This document shows, in pieces, positions 34,377 through 43,235 of a stretch of DNA of 64,000 nt; the first letter of the stretch is position 1; each line of letters opens with the position of its first letter. Below the pieces are notes generated by a model, which was not told the origin of the DNA, did not search any database, and saw nothing but the letters and a program-made list of their open reading frames with translations. Source of the stretch: Phocaeicola paurosaccharolyticus JCM 15092 (GTDB lineage Bacteria > Bacteroidota > Bacteroidia > Bacteroidales > Bacteroidaceae); assembly GCF_000613805.1 (NCBI RefSeq), contig NZ_BAJR01000002.1:62001-126000 (forward strand). Direction: 5' to 3'. Made by a program: the position numbers and the translations under genes.

Positions 34377-35327
34377 TTATAAGTAAATATCTTCAATTAT
34401 ATTGCCCTCTTCCCAACTTGTTATTTGGGGCTCTTCAATGTCGATATTACCATCTTTCAAGTGGATATTATACTGATATATAAAGCCGGTTTTTAAATAA
34501 TGATCAGATAATGATGATACTTTCTCAACGTTGGTAGCAAGAGGTGTAGAATAATTTATAGTGAATTTTATTTCAGATTCAGTGCTCTTAGGAGTCGTAA
34601 TGATAAAGAACTCTTTAGAAACTCCATTCATCTGATGATTGGGAGATATAGTGAGTTCATTTAAGTCGATGGACGTATCAATTTGGGATTTTTTATCCTC
34701 AAATGAATATATCAATGTGGAGAAGAGTCTCGGACTACTTAACTTAATTGTGTTAATGGTAGCGTTTGCAAACTCTCCTGATCCAACAATGTTAATTCTT
34801 ATTAGGGATAATGCATGTTTGAATCCGTTTTCTCCGGTAAAGGAGACGATACCTTTGGATACTTTATAATCGGTTGATTTACTGGCAATCAATAAATCAT
34901 ATTTATTCAAGTTTGCAAAAGTACCATTTTGAGTAACGAGAGAAGCTGAAAAGACAGAGTCGTATGTACAGTTCTCGTTGTAAGGATAGAAAGAGTCGAA
35001 TTGGTGAGAGTTTATTGTATCGGCCCAGATGGAGTTACTTGACGGGTTCCACTTATTATTTTTTAGAGACCACTTACATAACTTCTTACCATCCATGAAT
35101 ACACAAATGCTGTCGTCTTGAGAGAATGATAGAGCTTTAATGCTACTTCCAGAATATCTGGATTCAATTTTGTCACTATATATTGATGCCTCAATTTTCA
35201 ATTCCGGCATCTCTGCTTGTAAATCTTCTTCATCTTCTGAAGAACATCCTACAAACATATAAAATAGTGCAATCAACAAACTTTTTGAAAATAATGAAAA
35301 GTTGTTTGGTAAATTTAACTTACACAT
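34377..35327 (-). CDS. Fimbrillin-family lipoprotein
   Basis: 316 residues with lipoprotein signal SLLIALFYMFVGC, so the mature chain begins at Cys28 or nearby. After a short acidic linker come beta-sandwich patterns typical of fimbrillin A-like proteins: SFSQDDSICVFMDGKKLCKWSLKNNKW, DSFYPYNENCTYDS and FKHALSLIRINIVG (the Met/His-Ala-Leu-Ser-type motif common in this group). Such proteins build type V pili or act as surface adhesins after lipid transport to the outer membrane. It is the first of two genes. No FimR or other pilus assembly genes are seen nearby. Confidence 0.8.
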   Translation of the reverse strand: MCKLNLPNNFSLFSKSLLIALFYMFVGCSSEDEEDLQAEMPELKIEASIYSDKIESRYSGSSIKALSFSQDDSICVFMDGKKLCKWSLKNNKWNPSSNSIWADTINSHQFDSFYPYNENCTYDSVFSASLVTQNGTFANLNKYDLLIASKSTDYKVSKGIVSFTGENGFKHALSLIRINIVGSGEFANATINTIKLSSPRLFSTLIYSFEDKKSQIDTSIDLNELTISPNHQMNGVSKEFFIITTPKSTESEIKFTINYSTPLATNVEKVSSLSDHYLKTGFIYQYNIHLKDGNIDIEEPQITSWEEGNIIEDIYL

Positions 35328-35420
35328 TTTATTATGATTTATTATGGTTAATTCTAAGTAAACAATTATAAATCAATAATGTTTAATATGCGATAAGTTA
35401 AATTTACTTAAATAATTTTT

Positions 35421-35900
35421 TTAGAAATAGAACCCCAAACCAACTTTTACTCCAAACTTACTATAATCAGAGGGTTTTGTAAGACTATAGTTATAATAAA
35501 TTACAGGTTCAATAGTAACAGTTTTGTTTAAAAAAAATGCATAACCAATTTCCGGTGTGAAACAAGTTATATGCTTGTCTCCTCCATCAAAGTAGTCTAT
35601 TGTTTTATATTCCATTCCAATGCCTCCGAACGCACCTGTATTTGGTAGATAGTACCTTACTTGTGCTCCAAGACTCTTCTCATAATGAGCAATCTCAGAG
35701 TTCACAATAAGAGCAAAGTTATCTTCAAGGAAATTTCCTACTGAAAGCCCTAGCCCGAAATTGTCTTCTATAAATCCATTATGAGAAATATTAATTCCGG
35801 TAAATGAACCATTTATATGCCATTTACCTTTTTCAAATTGAGCATAAGTCGTTGTAGTACTTACAATAAAAAGTATTACAAGTAAAATTATTTTTTTCAT
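35421..35900 (-). CDS. Outer-membrane beta-barrel protein
   Basis: 159 residues with signal peptide MKKIILLVILFIVSTTTTYAQ. Short amphipathic strands follow, with glycine turns and a final aromatic residue (GVKVGLGFYF), characteristic of small outer-membrane barrels of the OmpW/OmpX type. It overlaps the upstream 77-residue gene by 4 bases (ATGA), so it belongs to the cstA transcription unit. Function is unknown. Confidence 0.8.
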   Translation of the reverse strand: MKKIILLVILFIVSTTTTYAQFEKGKWHINGSFTGINISHNGFIEDNFGLGLSVGNFLEDNFALIVNSEIAHYEKSLGAQVRYYLPNTGAFGGIGMEYKTIDYFDGGDKHITCFTPEIGYAFFLNKTVTIEPVIYYNYSLTKPSDYSKFGVKVGLGFYF

Positions 35901-36130
35901 TGATTGTTTTTGTGGCTGTTATTTAAATAGTTCTCTCTTTTATCTCTTCTCTTCTCTTGAGCGCGAAGAGATATCCAAAGCAAGAATATAATTAAGTAAG
36001 ATGAAAATACTAAGAGAAATTTCTCTGTATCGGTTGATTCATGGTTACGAGGCACGAAGTATACTGCCATTGCTGTGGCATATATAAATAGCATGGCTGG
36101 TAGCCAGTTAGATTTCTTATATCTTTTCAT
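35897..36130 (-). CDS. Small two-helix membrane protein encoded with cstA
   Basis: 77 residues. Hydrophobic helices at about 9-26 and 38-55 are separated by a polar loop (PRNHESTDTEK), and the tail is strongly charged (RAQEKRRDKREN). Its start overlaps the end of cstA by 14 bases and its end overlaps the beta-barrel gene, so all three are translated together. I do not recognise a named family; it is not the YbdD-type partner usually found with CstA. Confidence 0.7.
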   Translation of the reverse strand: MKRYKKSNWLPAMLFIYATAMAVYFVPRNHESTDTEKFLLVFSSYLIIFLLWISLRAQEKRRDKRENYLNNSHKNNQ

Positions 36131-37547
36131 AAACTGATGATTTTTGTTTATTAAACCAGTAAATAAATAATATTAATGCTAATAAAGTCAATGAACCTCC
36201 AACAATATATGATAATGTAGTTGAAAGAGATAACCCTTCGGGTGCAATACATATATATGTAGAACAAACTGCTGTCATGAAGAGTGCAGGCAGTAGAGTA
36301 ATTAAATAGTTTTTCTTTGCTTTTACTAGGTATACGGTTACTGCCCATAATGTGAAGACAGCTAATGTCTGATTACACCAAGCAAAATATCTCCATATCA
36401 TATCAAATCCTGCGCTATCTTTAAGACTATACAGAAGGATTGCTATTGTAACTGTGAAGATAGGTATGCTAATATATAATCTCTTTCTTATGATTTTTTG
36501 ATCAAGATGAATGAAATCAGCAACAATAAGCCGTGCAGAACGAAGTGCTGTGTCACCACTGGTGATAGGGGCAGCGATAACACCAAGTATAGCAAGTACA
36601 CCTCCTACAGTTCCTAACCAATTGTGGGTTATACTATCGACTATTATTGAGGCATTTCTCTCTCCAAAACCATTTTCATGGAAGAAATATGTTGCTGCAG
36701 CTGCCCAGATAAGAGCAACTATACCTTCTGTAATCATAGAACCAAAGAATACAATACGTCCTTCTTTCTCAGTTTTCATACACCTTGCCATAAGTGGTGA
36801 CTGAGTAGCGTGGAATCCGCTGATAGCTCCACATGCTATAGAGACAAACATGATAGGAAATATAGGAAGATGATCAGGATGGGTGTTTTGTAATCCATCT
36901 GTAATTTCAGGAAGATTTGGGCAATTTACGTATAGTGAAATCAGAATACCAAAAGCCATGAAAAGAAGTGCAACGGCAAATACCGGATATATCTTTCCGA
37001 TAATCTTGTCTATAGGTAACAGAGTGGCAATCACATAGTATAGGAAGACAATAATAATCCAGAATGTTTCATCCATGTAGTCAGGAGTAAGTTTAGCAAG
37101 AAGGGCAGCAGGACCTGCAACAAAGACTGCTCCAACCAGGACCATTAATATTACAGTGAAACCGCGCATAAGTTGTTTGGTAGTCACTCCAAGATATCTA
37201 CCAATTATCTCCGGAAGACTCTCTCCCTGATGTCTTAAAGAGAGCATACCCGAAATGTAATCGTGTACAGCACCTGCAAATATAGTTCCAACCACAATCC
37301 AGATGTATGAGGCAACTCCAAATTTTGCTCCCATAATTGCACCGAATATAGGGCCTAGTCCAGCAATATTCAAAAACTGAATCATGAATATCTTCCAAGT
37401 AGGCATAGGAATGTAATCAACTCCATCTGTCATTGTTAAGGCAGGTGTTTTTCTTGTCTTATCAGGACCAAAAACTCTTTCTATATATTTACCATATAAG
37501 AAATAACCACAAATTAATAGTAGTAATGCGATAGTAAAAGTTACCAT
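36117..37547 (-). CDS. cstA: Carbon starvation protein CstA (peptide/pyruvate transporter family)
   Basis: Inner-membrane permease with about twelve helices, linked in other bacteria to uptake of peptides or pyruvate. I chose the ATG at 37547 (MVTFTIALLLL), giving 476 residues; the preceding 39 codons run through the promoter. CstA motifs include YGKYIERVFGPD, GVDYIPMPTWKIFMIQFLNIAGLGPIFGAIMGAKFG, DYISGMLSLRHQGESLPEIIG, CGAISGFHATQSPLMARCM and ITSGDTALRSARLIVADFI. The protein is shorter than the E. coli one (about 700), as in the compact Bacteroidetes form. It diverges from the GH10-like gene with overlapping promoters. Confidence 0.93.
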   Translation of the reverse strand: MVTFTIALLLLICGYFLYGKYIERVFGPDKTRKTPALTMTDGVDYIPMPTWKIFMIQFLNIAGLGPIFGAIMGAKFGVASYIWIVVGTIFAGAVHDYISGMLSLRHQGESLPEIIGRYLGVTTKQLMRGFTVILMVLVGAVFVAGPAALLAKLTPDYMDETFWIIIVFLYYVIATLLPIDKIIGKIYPVFAVALLFMAFGILISLYVNCPNLPEITDGLQNTHPDHLPIFPIMFVSIACGAISGFHATQSPLMARCMKTEKEGRIVFFGSMITEGIVALIWAAAATYFFHENGFGERNASIIVDSITHNWLGTVGGVLAILGVIAAPITSGDTALRSARLIVADFIHLDQKIIRKRLYISIPIFTVTIAILLYSLKDSAGFDMIWRYFAWCNQTLAVFTLWAVTVYLVKAKKNYLITLLPALFMTAVCSTYICIAPEGLSLSTTLSYIVGGSLTLLALILFIYWFNKQKSSVYEKI

Positions 37548-37568
37548 ATAGTTAGTCTGTTTATTATC

Positions 37569-37577
37569 GCAAAAATA
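37569..37577 (-). promoter_or_regulatory. -7 element of cstA
   Basis: TATTTTTGC on the minus strand, 22 bp before the ATG. It matches TAnnTTTG and lies back to back with the plus-strand element at 37599. No TTTG is found at -33. Confidence 0.45.
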
Positions 37578-37598
37578 ATGAATTCTATTATTACTTTT

Positions 37599-37606
37599 TA
37601 TCTTTG
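37599..37606 (+). promoter_or_regulatory. -7 element of the GH10-like gene
   Basis: TATCTTTG, 18 bp before the ATG at 37624. The transcript would have almost no leader. Confidence 0.45.
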
Positions 37607-37623
37607 TATCAAAATTAAAGATA

Positions 37624-39099
37624 ATGAAGACATTAATAACGACTTTATTTATATATATATGCATCCCTCTCTCAGTATGTTGTCAGGTAAATAGTGATAA
37701 ATATGAGATAAGGGCTACTTGGCTAACTACACTTGGAGGAATGGACTGGCCAAGATGCAAGGCACAGAGTACATCCTCTATTGATAAACAGAAAAAGGAG
37801 CTATGTGATATATTAGACCGTCTTAAGGAGGCAAACTTCAACACTATACTTTTCCAGACAAGGTTGAGAGGTGATGTAATTTATCCATCAAATATTGAAA
37901 GTTATTCAGAGGCTCTTACCGGAAAGACAGGTGGTGATCCAGGCTATGATCCTTTAGCGTTTGCTATTGAGGAGTGTCATAAAAGGGGTATGGAGTTCCA
38001 TGCCTGGATTGTTACAATACCTATAGGTAATGCTCGACAAGTGAATATGCTTGGAAAAAACAGCGTGGTAAAGAAGGACAGAAGTTTATGTAAGTATTTT
38101 GAAAATAGCTGGTATCTCGATCCAGGTAACCCCGGTACAAAGGATTATCTTACAAGAATCATCAACGAAATTGTATCTAGGTATGATATTGATGGTGTCC
38201 ATCTTGATTATATAAGATATCCTGAGAATGCAACTTTCTTTCCGGATAAAGATACATTCAGAAAGTATGGCAAAGGTAAGGATATTAAGCAGTGGAGGAG
38301 AGACAATATAACTTCTATTGTACGCTCTATCTATGATGAGGTAAAGAGCAAAAAGCCTTGGATAAAGGTTAGCAGCTCGCCTGTCGGTAAGTACAGAGAT
38401 ACTCAGCGATTCTCATCAAAAGGATGGAATGCTTATGACATCGTTTTTCAGGATGCACAGAAGTGGCTTAAAGATGGTATACATGATATTCTATTCCCTA
38501 TGATGTATTTTAATGGAAACAATTTCTATCCTTTTGCTCTGGATTGGAAAGAGAACTCGTCGGATAGATGGATTGTTCCTGGACTAGGTATATATTTTTT
38601 ATCTCCATCTGAGAAAAATTGGCCGTTGGATGAGATTGCTCGTCAGATATTTTTCATAAGAAGATATAACCTGGAGGGAGAAGCATTCTTCAGAACTCAG
38701 TTCCTTCTTAATGATACTAAGAGTATACTTAGTGAATTGAAAGAGGAGCTTTATACCACACCGGCACTTGTACCACCAATGAGGTGGGTGAATAAAGCAA
38801 AACCTTTATCTCCTAAGTATGGAGATATAGTAATGGATGGCTCTGTGATAAAGCTCAGTTGGAAATCTCCTGATACTGTTGATGAGGGTGGAATAATGTT
38901 TAATATTTATGGTTCAAACAAATACCCTGTCGATATTAGTAAGAGCGAAAACATTATAGATATCAATATAAGGAGCAATTCGTACAGTTTTGCACCTAAG
39001 TTACCTTGGAACAGCAAGATATATTATGCAGTTACATCGGTAGACAGATACGGCAACGAGAGTGCTCCATTCTTTATAAACAAACCGCTTAAATTCTGA
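37624..39099 (+). CDS. Secreted GH10-like (DUF187/GHL10) family glycoside hydrolase
   Basis: 491 residues with signal peptide MKTLITTLFIYICIPLSVCC. The catalytic barrel of the GHL10 family begins EIRATWLTTLGGMDWPR (about 28-44). FNTILFQTRLRGDVIYPS, GYDPLAFAIEECHKRGMEFHAWI, YDIDGVHLDYIRYPE (about 189-203) and IHDILFPMMYFNGNNFYPFALDW are further family blocks. A C-terminal fibronectin-like domain follows (about 390-491). The family is thought to attack peptidoglycan or related amino-sugar chains; the exact substrate is unknown. It is a single gene with its own promoter and terminator. Confidence 0.9.
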   Translation: MKTLITTLFIYICIPLSVCCQVNSDKYEIRATWLTTLGGMDWPRCKAQSTSSIDKQKKELCDILDRLKEANFNTILFQTRLRGDVIYPSNIESYSEALTGKTGGDPGYDPLAFAIEECHKRGMEFHAWIVTIPIGNARQVNMLGKNSVVKKDRSLCKYFENSWYLDPGNPGTKDYLTRIINEIVSRYDIDGVHLDYIRYPENATFFPDKDTFRKYGKGKDIKQWRRDNITSIVRSIYDEVKSKKPWIKVSSSPVGKYRDTQRFSSKGWNAYDIVFQDAQKWLKDGIHDILFPMMYFNGNNFYPFALDWKENSSDRWIVPGLGIYFLSPSEKNWPLDEIARQIFFIRRYNLEGEAFFRTQFLLNDTKSILSELKEELYTTPALVPPMRWVNKAKPLSPKYGDIVMDGSVIKLSWKSPDTVDEGGIMFNIYGSNKYPVDISKSENIIDINIRSNSYSFAPKLPWNSKIYYAVTSVDRYGNESAPFFINKPLKF

Positions 39100-39121
39100 T
39101 TATTTGTATAGATACTTATAA

Positions 39122-39162
39122 AATATTCCCTTGTATAAATCTTGTTTATACAAGGGAATATT
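39122..39162. terminator. Strong bidirectional terminator
   Basis: A perfect 18-bp stem AATATTCCCTTGTATAAA (39122-39139) with a 5-nt loop. It separates the GH10-like gene from the convergent end of the polysaccharide utilization locus. Confidence 0.85.
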
Positions 39163-39172
39163 AATAAAGTGA

Positions 39173-40906
39173 TTATTGAATCTTCTTGGATAGGTAACTT
39201 CGTACATCATTCCAGTTGTAATATGGAGAATTATTGGTCTCTACAGGGAGATGTACCTCTTTTTCATTCACCATAAATTTTACTACAATATCCGACTTAT
39301 CATTCTTATAGAAAATAATCTGTAAGTTGCCTGCCATAGGAGTGATGTTGAAATCTTGCCATGCCAGATGATATCTATCTTCGTCACGCTCTCTGGCTGA
39401 ATACTCTTCTATGCCTAAAAGAGTAATAAGTCTGAGAAGGTTGGTGTCGTGTCCGAATCTTAATGTAGCTGACTCTTTACCATTTTTTATAGCTCTATCA
39501 GCTTTGTCGATGACATCTTTCAGAAGTGAAGAGGCACTCATTGCAGGGATACCCTTATTTATTGGGGCACCACCATTGCATAGGTACATCCTGTAGTTAA
39601 TAGATTTCCATATACCGAATAGCTCGTTAGTAGTAAACAGGTCGTATAGTGACATGTCAGGCATTGTGTCCTGCATATCCGATGCTATCCAATAAAGCCC
39701 CATCATCAGCTCGTCAGCCTTCTTCTTTTCGATTGGATTTACAAATAGAGAGCTGATTAATCTTTCGGAGTTCATGTTTCTCTTTTCAAACTTAGTGAAA
39801 GCCTCTCTCCATTCAGCATCCTTTCTGTTCCACTCTGTCATCTCGGGAGTGTCGAATGCCATATAACTCATGTTCTTTTTATCGGAATCCTTTTTAGTCT
39901 TAAGGCTTTTATTAAGTCTAATTAGTTCGTCAGTGAAACATTGCATACTTTTTATGCATCTGGGAAAAGTTGTAGAGTATGCAGAAATGTTCCTATTTCC
40001 ATTTAAAACTTCAGGAAATCTGGCAAACATACGTCTTGCTATCTCTCTGTGTTGCTGTTCACCTATAGGAGAGAGCAAACCGGCATTGCCCTTGGCATTC
40101 TGATATATGATATCTAACCTTCTCTTTACATCTTTCCCGAGCTCTGTCAGCTCAACATTTTCAAAAGCATTTACTACATCGGTATATCTGTTCTCTTCAG
40201 ATATCCATCTTGAGCCATGTCGTCCGTAATGACTTATATAGAAAGGTGTGTACCCTTCAGGAACAGGGGTTTGTTGCCATGAGTAAGCAGGGTAGGCGAA
40301 GTAGGTGCTTCCACTTTTCTCCGGCATCAATGTAATTTGCTCTTTTATGTCGAAGATAGATTCAACATCACTCTTTACCTCCCAGTCAATCTCCAGAGGA
40401 TTGTTTTTCATCTTCCATATTATTGGGAGAGATGGGTTATCAAGAATCCACATCTCACAACCTTCATAATCTTCAATGACATGAAGCAGCGGTTGCTTGC
40501 TGTTTAAAATCTCCTTTGTCGGAGCGATACGATATGCTACATTGCTATATACAAAAGCACCTCTATTTTTAAGTTCTTTGTATGCTTTGCGCGATAATAT
40601 GTTGAATGTTTCATTCTTAGGGAGAGTTACTATATTCTTATCTATTGGCTGAAGAAAACTGAGCGATGTTCCACTGTTCAATGCTTCAGGAAGAGTTATA
40701 AACTCGCTGCTTTGCCATTTTGTATTTCTCTCAATACTCAATCTCACTGAAAGGGTATCATTGTATAGATAGAAAGTAGTGTTATATTTTCTTGTCTGCC
40801 CATGCAGAGAGTAGACGAAAAGTAAATTCTCACTCTCAATAATCTGTGCACAAAGTTTAATGGATGTACAGAGTATAACAGATAATATGAATATGATCTT
40901 CTTCAT
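39173..40906 (-). CDS. Secreted histidine acid phosphatase (phytase/MINPP-like) with an extra N-terminal domain
   Basis: 577 residues with signal peptide MKKIIFILSVILCTSIKLCAQ. The C-terminal 370 residues are a branch-2 histidine phosphatase. The nucleophile region is YGRHGSRW (about 226-233), and LSPIGEQQHREIARRMFARFPEV follows. The proton-donor motif GHDTNLLRL is at about 482-490. The HD donor differs from the HAE of true MINPP enzymes. Residues about 25-200 are a beta-rich region I do not recognise. Likely located in the periplasm or at the surface, removing phosphate from sugars or inositol phosphates. It is the last gene of the locus, 5 bp behind the GH92 gene, which suggests the glycan is phosphorylated (inference). 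Confidence 0.85.
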   Translation of the reverse strand: MKKIIFILSVILCTSIKLCAQIIESENLLFVYSLHGQTRKYNTTFYLYNDTLSVRLSIERNTKWQSSEFITLPEALNSGTSLSFLQPIDKNIVTLPKNETFNILSRKAYKELKNRGAFVYSNVAYRIAPTKEILNSKQPLLHVIEDYEGCEMWILDNPSLPIIWKMKNNPLEIDWEVKSDVESIFDIKEQITLMPEKSGSTYFAYPAYSWQQTPVPEGYTPFYISHYGRHGSRWISEENRYTDVVNAFENVELTELGKDVKRRLDIIYQNAKGNAGLLSPIGEQQHREIARRMFARFPEVLNGNRNISAYSTTFPRCIKSMQCFTDELIRLNKSLKTKKDSDKKNMSYMAFDTPEMTEWNRKDAEWREAFTKFEKRNMNSERLISSLFVNPIEKKKADELMMGLYWIASDMQDTMPDMSLYDLFTTNELFGIWKSINYRMYLCNGGAPINKGIPAMSASSLLKDVIDKADRAIKNGKESATLRFGHDTNLLRLITLLGIEEYSARERDEDRYHLAWQDFNITPMAGNLQIIFYKNDKSDIVVKFMVNEKEVHLPVETNNSPYYNWNDVRSYLSKKIQ

Positions 40907-40911
40907 AATAA

Positions 40912-41820
40912 TTATTTATCGGAGAACATCTTCTTTCCCCAGTTTGTTGGTTCTGACGAAACCTCTATGACAAGTTTGCCACCATTTACAATATCCTGAT
41001 GTCTTAATGTTGAATATGGATAATCATTTCCATTCAATGTGACCGATTTTATATATACATTCTTCTCTGATAATGAAGGAACAGATATCTCGAACTTCTT
41101 ACCTCCATCAAGGTTTATACATGTATAATCTACGATAGGGGTATTTATAATATAATAGTCGTGCCCGGCATTTGGATATAGCCCAATTATATGGAATGCG
41201 AGCCATGAGGACATTGCTCCGGAGTCATCGTTTCCTGGTAATCCTATAGACGAATCATTATAGTTCTTATTGATAATTTCCCTTACCCTTTCACTGCTCT
41301 TGTATGGTTTACCTATCCAGTGATATAGACATGGGCTGAGGAATGACGGCTCATTGTTCACGTTAAAGAACCCCTTGTTAAAGAATATGTCGAGTCTCTT
41401 TTCAAACATCTCTTTGCCTCCACTCTTTTCTATAAGTCCATTTACATCGTGAGGAATACTTAGAGAATATTCCCATGAAGTTGCTTCATAGAAGAAGGTG
41501 CTCCACCAAGGAGTGTACCAAGGTGCTTCAGATGTTACAGGAGTATAGAGATAGGTAGGTTTCTGCTTATTTGAGTGACCGAATGGAAGTCTGTCGAGCC
41601 ATTTCCCATCCTTATCACGTGGCATTATGAATCCCTTAGCTCCCTCATGTAAGTAGTCATCTCTCCATAGATTCTTCCAGTTTCCTGATTGCTTCAAGTA
41701 TTTCTTATATAGATTCTCTTTGCCTAACCCTTTTGCAACAACAGCAATAGCGTAGTCACAGAATGAATACTCAACGGTGCGATTGCCGGCACGGTCTATT
41801 CCGAAAGGTACATATCCCAA
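40912..41820 (-). CDS. GH92 alpha-mannosidase, C-terminal part (frameshifted)
   Basis: 302 residues carrying the end of the GH92 (alpha/alpha)6 barrel: LGYVPFGIDRAGNRTVEYSFCDYAIA, FGHSNKQKPTYLYT, the catalytic-region LPGNDDSGAMSSWLAFHIIGLYP (about 199-221) with its paired aspartates, and the final beta-domain. It starts at a TTG inside the conserved block ELGYVP, so it is not an independent gene. One base added near 41838-41840 joins it to the upstream part as ...GRGGLHPYLELGYVPFG.... Confidence 0.85.
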   Translation of the reverse strand: MGYVPFGIDRAGNRTVEYSFCDYAIAVVAKGLGKENLYKKYLKQSGNWKNLWRDDYLHEGAKGFIMPRDKDGKWLDRLPFGHSNKQKPTYLYTPVTSEAPWYTPWWSTFFYEATSWEYSLSIPHDVNGLIEKSGGKEMFEKRLDIFFNKGFFNVNNEPSFLSPCLYHWIGKPYKSSERVREIINKNYNDSSIGLPGNDDSGAMSSWLAFHIIGLYPNAGHDYYIINTPIVDYTCINLDGGKKFEISVPSLSEKNVYIKSVTLNGNDYPYSTLRHQDIVNGGKLVIEVSSEPTNWGKKMFSDK

Positions 41821-43202
41821 CTCAAGGTATGGATGAGGCCTCCTCTGCCTTCTGCTTCCTCATTCCCTCCTGGAGGAACAGTGGCATCTTTGAGCATAGC
41901 TTGTAGGCCAAGTTCATAATCTATGCCTTTGAGTCCCTTTACAAAAGCATCGGCGACAACAATCTCGGCATTTGAACCTCCTTGTGTTCTTCCGTTTGAG
42001 TTTCCGCTACGTGCATCCGGCATATATCCGTCACGTTTGTATATATTAATCAATGAGCGTACCAGGTCAACCTCTCTTTGAGGGTCTATAATTGTTATCA
42101 GGGGTAAAGATGTACGGTATGTGTCCCATATTGCGTAGAAGTCGTCGTAGTATGGTTCATTATCAGACCATAATGGATTTTCTCCACTTCTGTCAACAGG
42201 CATCAACATAGTATGATATAGTCCTGTATAGAACATTTTCTTATATTTATCAGAGGCATTTTGGGATATGGAGATTTTGCTAAGTAGCTTCTCCCATTCT
42301 GATGTGAGATTGTTTAGTACTTCGTTGAATGACCAATGTGGAATATCTCTTTTCAGATTTTCATGAGCTTTGGCTGAACTGATAAATGATATTCCTATCT
42401 TTAAGTTTACTACTGAGTCTTTGTCAGAGAACCTTAGAAGTGCACCGGTTTTTTGATATGAATCAAACTGAATAGCTTCTTTGCTTATCTTTGTTCCTTT
42501 CCATGTATTCCATTCCACGAAGGGTCTGTCTAATTCAGCAAAAAAGTATACTGTATATGCTTTCCCATTATTCCATCCACCACGTATTCTTGAGTATCCT
42601 TCAATCTGTGTATCAGATACAATCCTAATCTCCGAGCCTACAAACTGCTGTGCCTCGCGAGCATCAGGTATAGGGCTCTCTCCTAAGAAAAATCCTGCAT
42701 CTATCATAAGTGACTTCAGAGAGTCCTTTGGATAAGTAAATTTGTAGAAAGATGCTCTTGGAGCGGTGGTAATCTCTGTCTTTATTCCACTGTTCTGGAA
42801 TGTAGTCGAGTAATATCCCAACTTTATCTCTTCATTTTTACGATAGTCTATATGAATGATATTGTCAAGATCTTTGCAGAATGGGGTAACAAGTATATTA
42901 CCATATTTGGGGCCACCTCCCGTGCCACTCACATGTACCTGTGCGAATCCATTTACTTGTGCCGGCATTGGAAGCCATCCGCTGTTAGGATCGGCAGTAC
43001 AATCAGGCGAAGGTTTCACCATACCAAAAGGAGTTGAAGGACCAATAAAGACTCTTCCAAGACCTTCTGATCCAATCTTGGGATCAACATACGATGAAAA
43101 GTTTGTCGATTCCACCCTTTTTGATTTCTCTTTCTGTTCGAAAGAGAAATGACTGCCTTTCTGTCCCGACGCCATCACGGAAGGGACAGAAGAATCAGCC
43201 AA
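41796..43202 (-). CDS. GH92 alpha-mannosidase, N-terminal part (frameshifted at both ends)
   Basis: Calcium-dependent exo-alpha-mannosidase family. The GH92 N-terminal domain starts at about residue 36 (FSSYVDPKIGSEGLGRVFIGPSTPFGMVKPSPDC), followed by FAQVHVSGTGGGPKYGNILVTP and DEPYYDDFYAIWDTYRTSLP-type blocks. The frame as it stands lacks an ATG and a signal peptide. Its upstream neighbour stops with TAA, and one base later an ATG (43232-43234) opens a typical secretion signal, MTLIPFRVFLFWLILLSLP. It then stops out of frame, so a one-base change around 43180-43212 would supply the leader. Unusual inverted repeats occupy the first 35 codons. With the C-terminal part the enzyme has about 763 residues. 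Confidence 0.82.
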   Translation of the reverse strand: MADSSVPSVMASGQKGSHFSFEQKEKSKRVESTNFSSYVDPKIGSEGLGRVFIGPSTPFGMVKPSPDCTADPNSGWLPMPAQVNGFAQVHVSGTGGGPKYGNILVTPFCKDLDNIIHIDYRKNEEIKLGYYSTTFQNSGIKTEITTAPRASFYKFTYPKDSLKSLMIDAGFFLGESPIPDAREAQQFVGSEIRIVSDTQIEGYSRIRGGWNNGKAYTVYFFAELDRPFVEWNTWKGTKISKEAIQFDSYQKTGALLRFSDKDSVVNLKIGISFISSAKAHENLKRDIPHWSFNEVLNNLTSEWEKLLSKISISQNASDKYKKMFYTGLYHTMLMPVDRSGENPLWSDNEPYYDDFYAIWDTYRTSLPLITIIDPQREVDLVRSLINIYKRDGYMPDARSGNSNGRTQGGSNAEIVVADAFVKGLKGIDYELGLQAMLKDATVPPGGNEEAEGRGGLIHTLSWDMYLSE

Positions 43203-43231
43203 AACAAAAAAACTCTGAATGGAATTAGAGT
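43125..43231. repeat. Cluster of inverted repeats at the 5' end of the GH92 gene
   Basis: Three inverted repeats in about 107 bp: TTTCTCTTTC/GAAAGAGAAA (43125-43134, 43140-43149; perfect 10 bp), TTCTGTCCC/GGGACAGAA (43159-43167, 43183-43191; perfect 9 bp) and ACTCT/AGAGT (43212-43216, 43227-43231). The encoded residues match nothing in GH92. It may be a small inserted palindromic element. Confidence 0.55.
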
Positions 43232-43235
43232 CATA

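Noticed and set aside
39122..39162. 18-bp perfect inverted repeat considered as an invertible-promoter site
   Set aside because: It lies between two convergent gene ends with a short loop, has no partner copy and no recombinase nearby; a terminator explains it.
43125..43191. Inverted repeats in the GH92 gene considered as a CRISPR repeat or IS terminal repeats
   Set aside because: No repeated spacer structure, no transposase frame between the arms and no target duplication seen; reported only as a repeat cluster.
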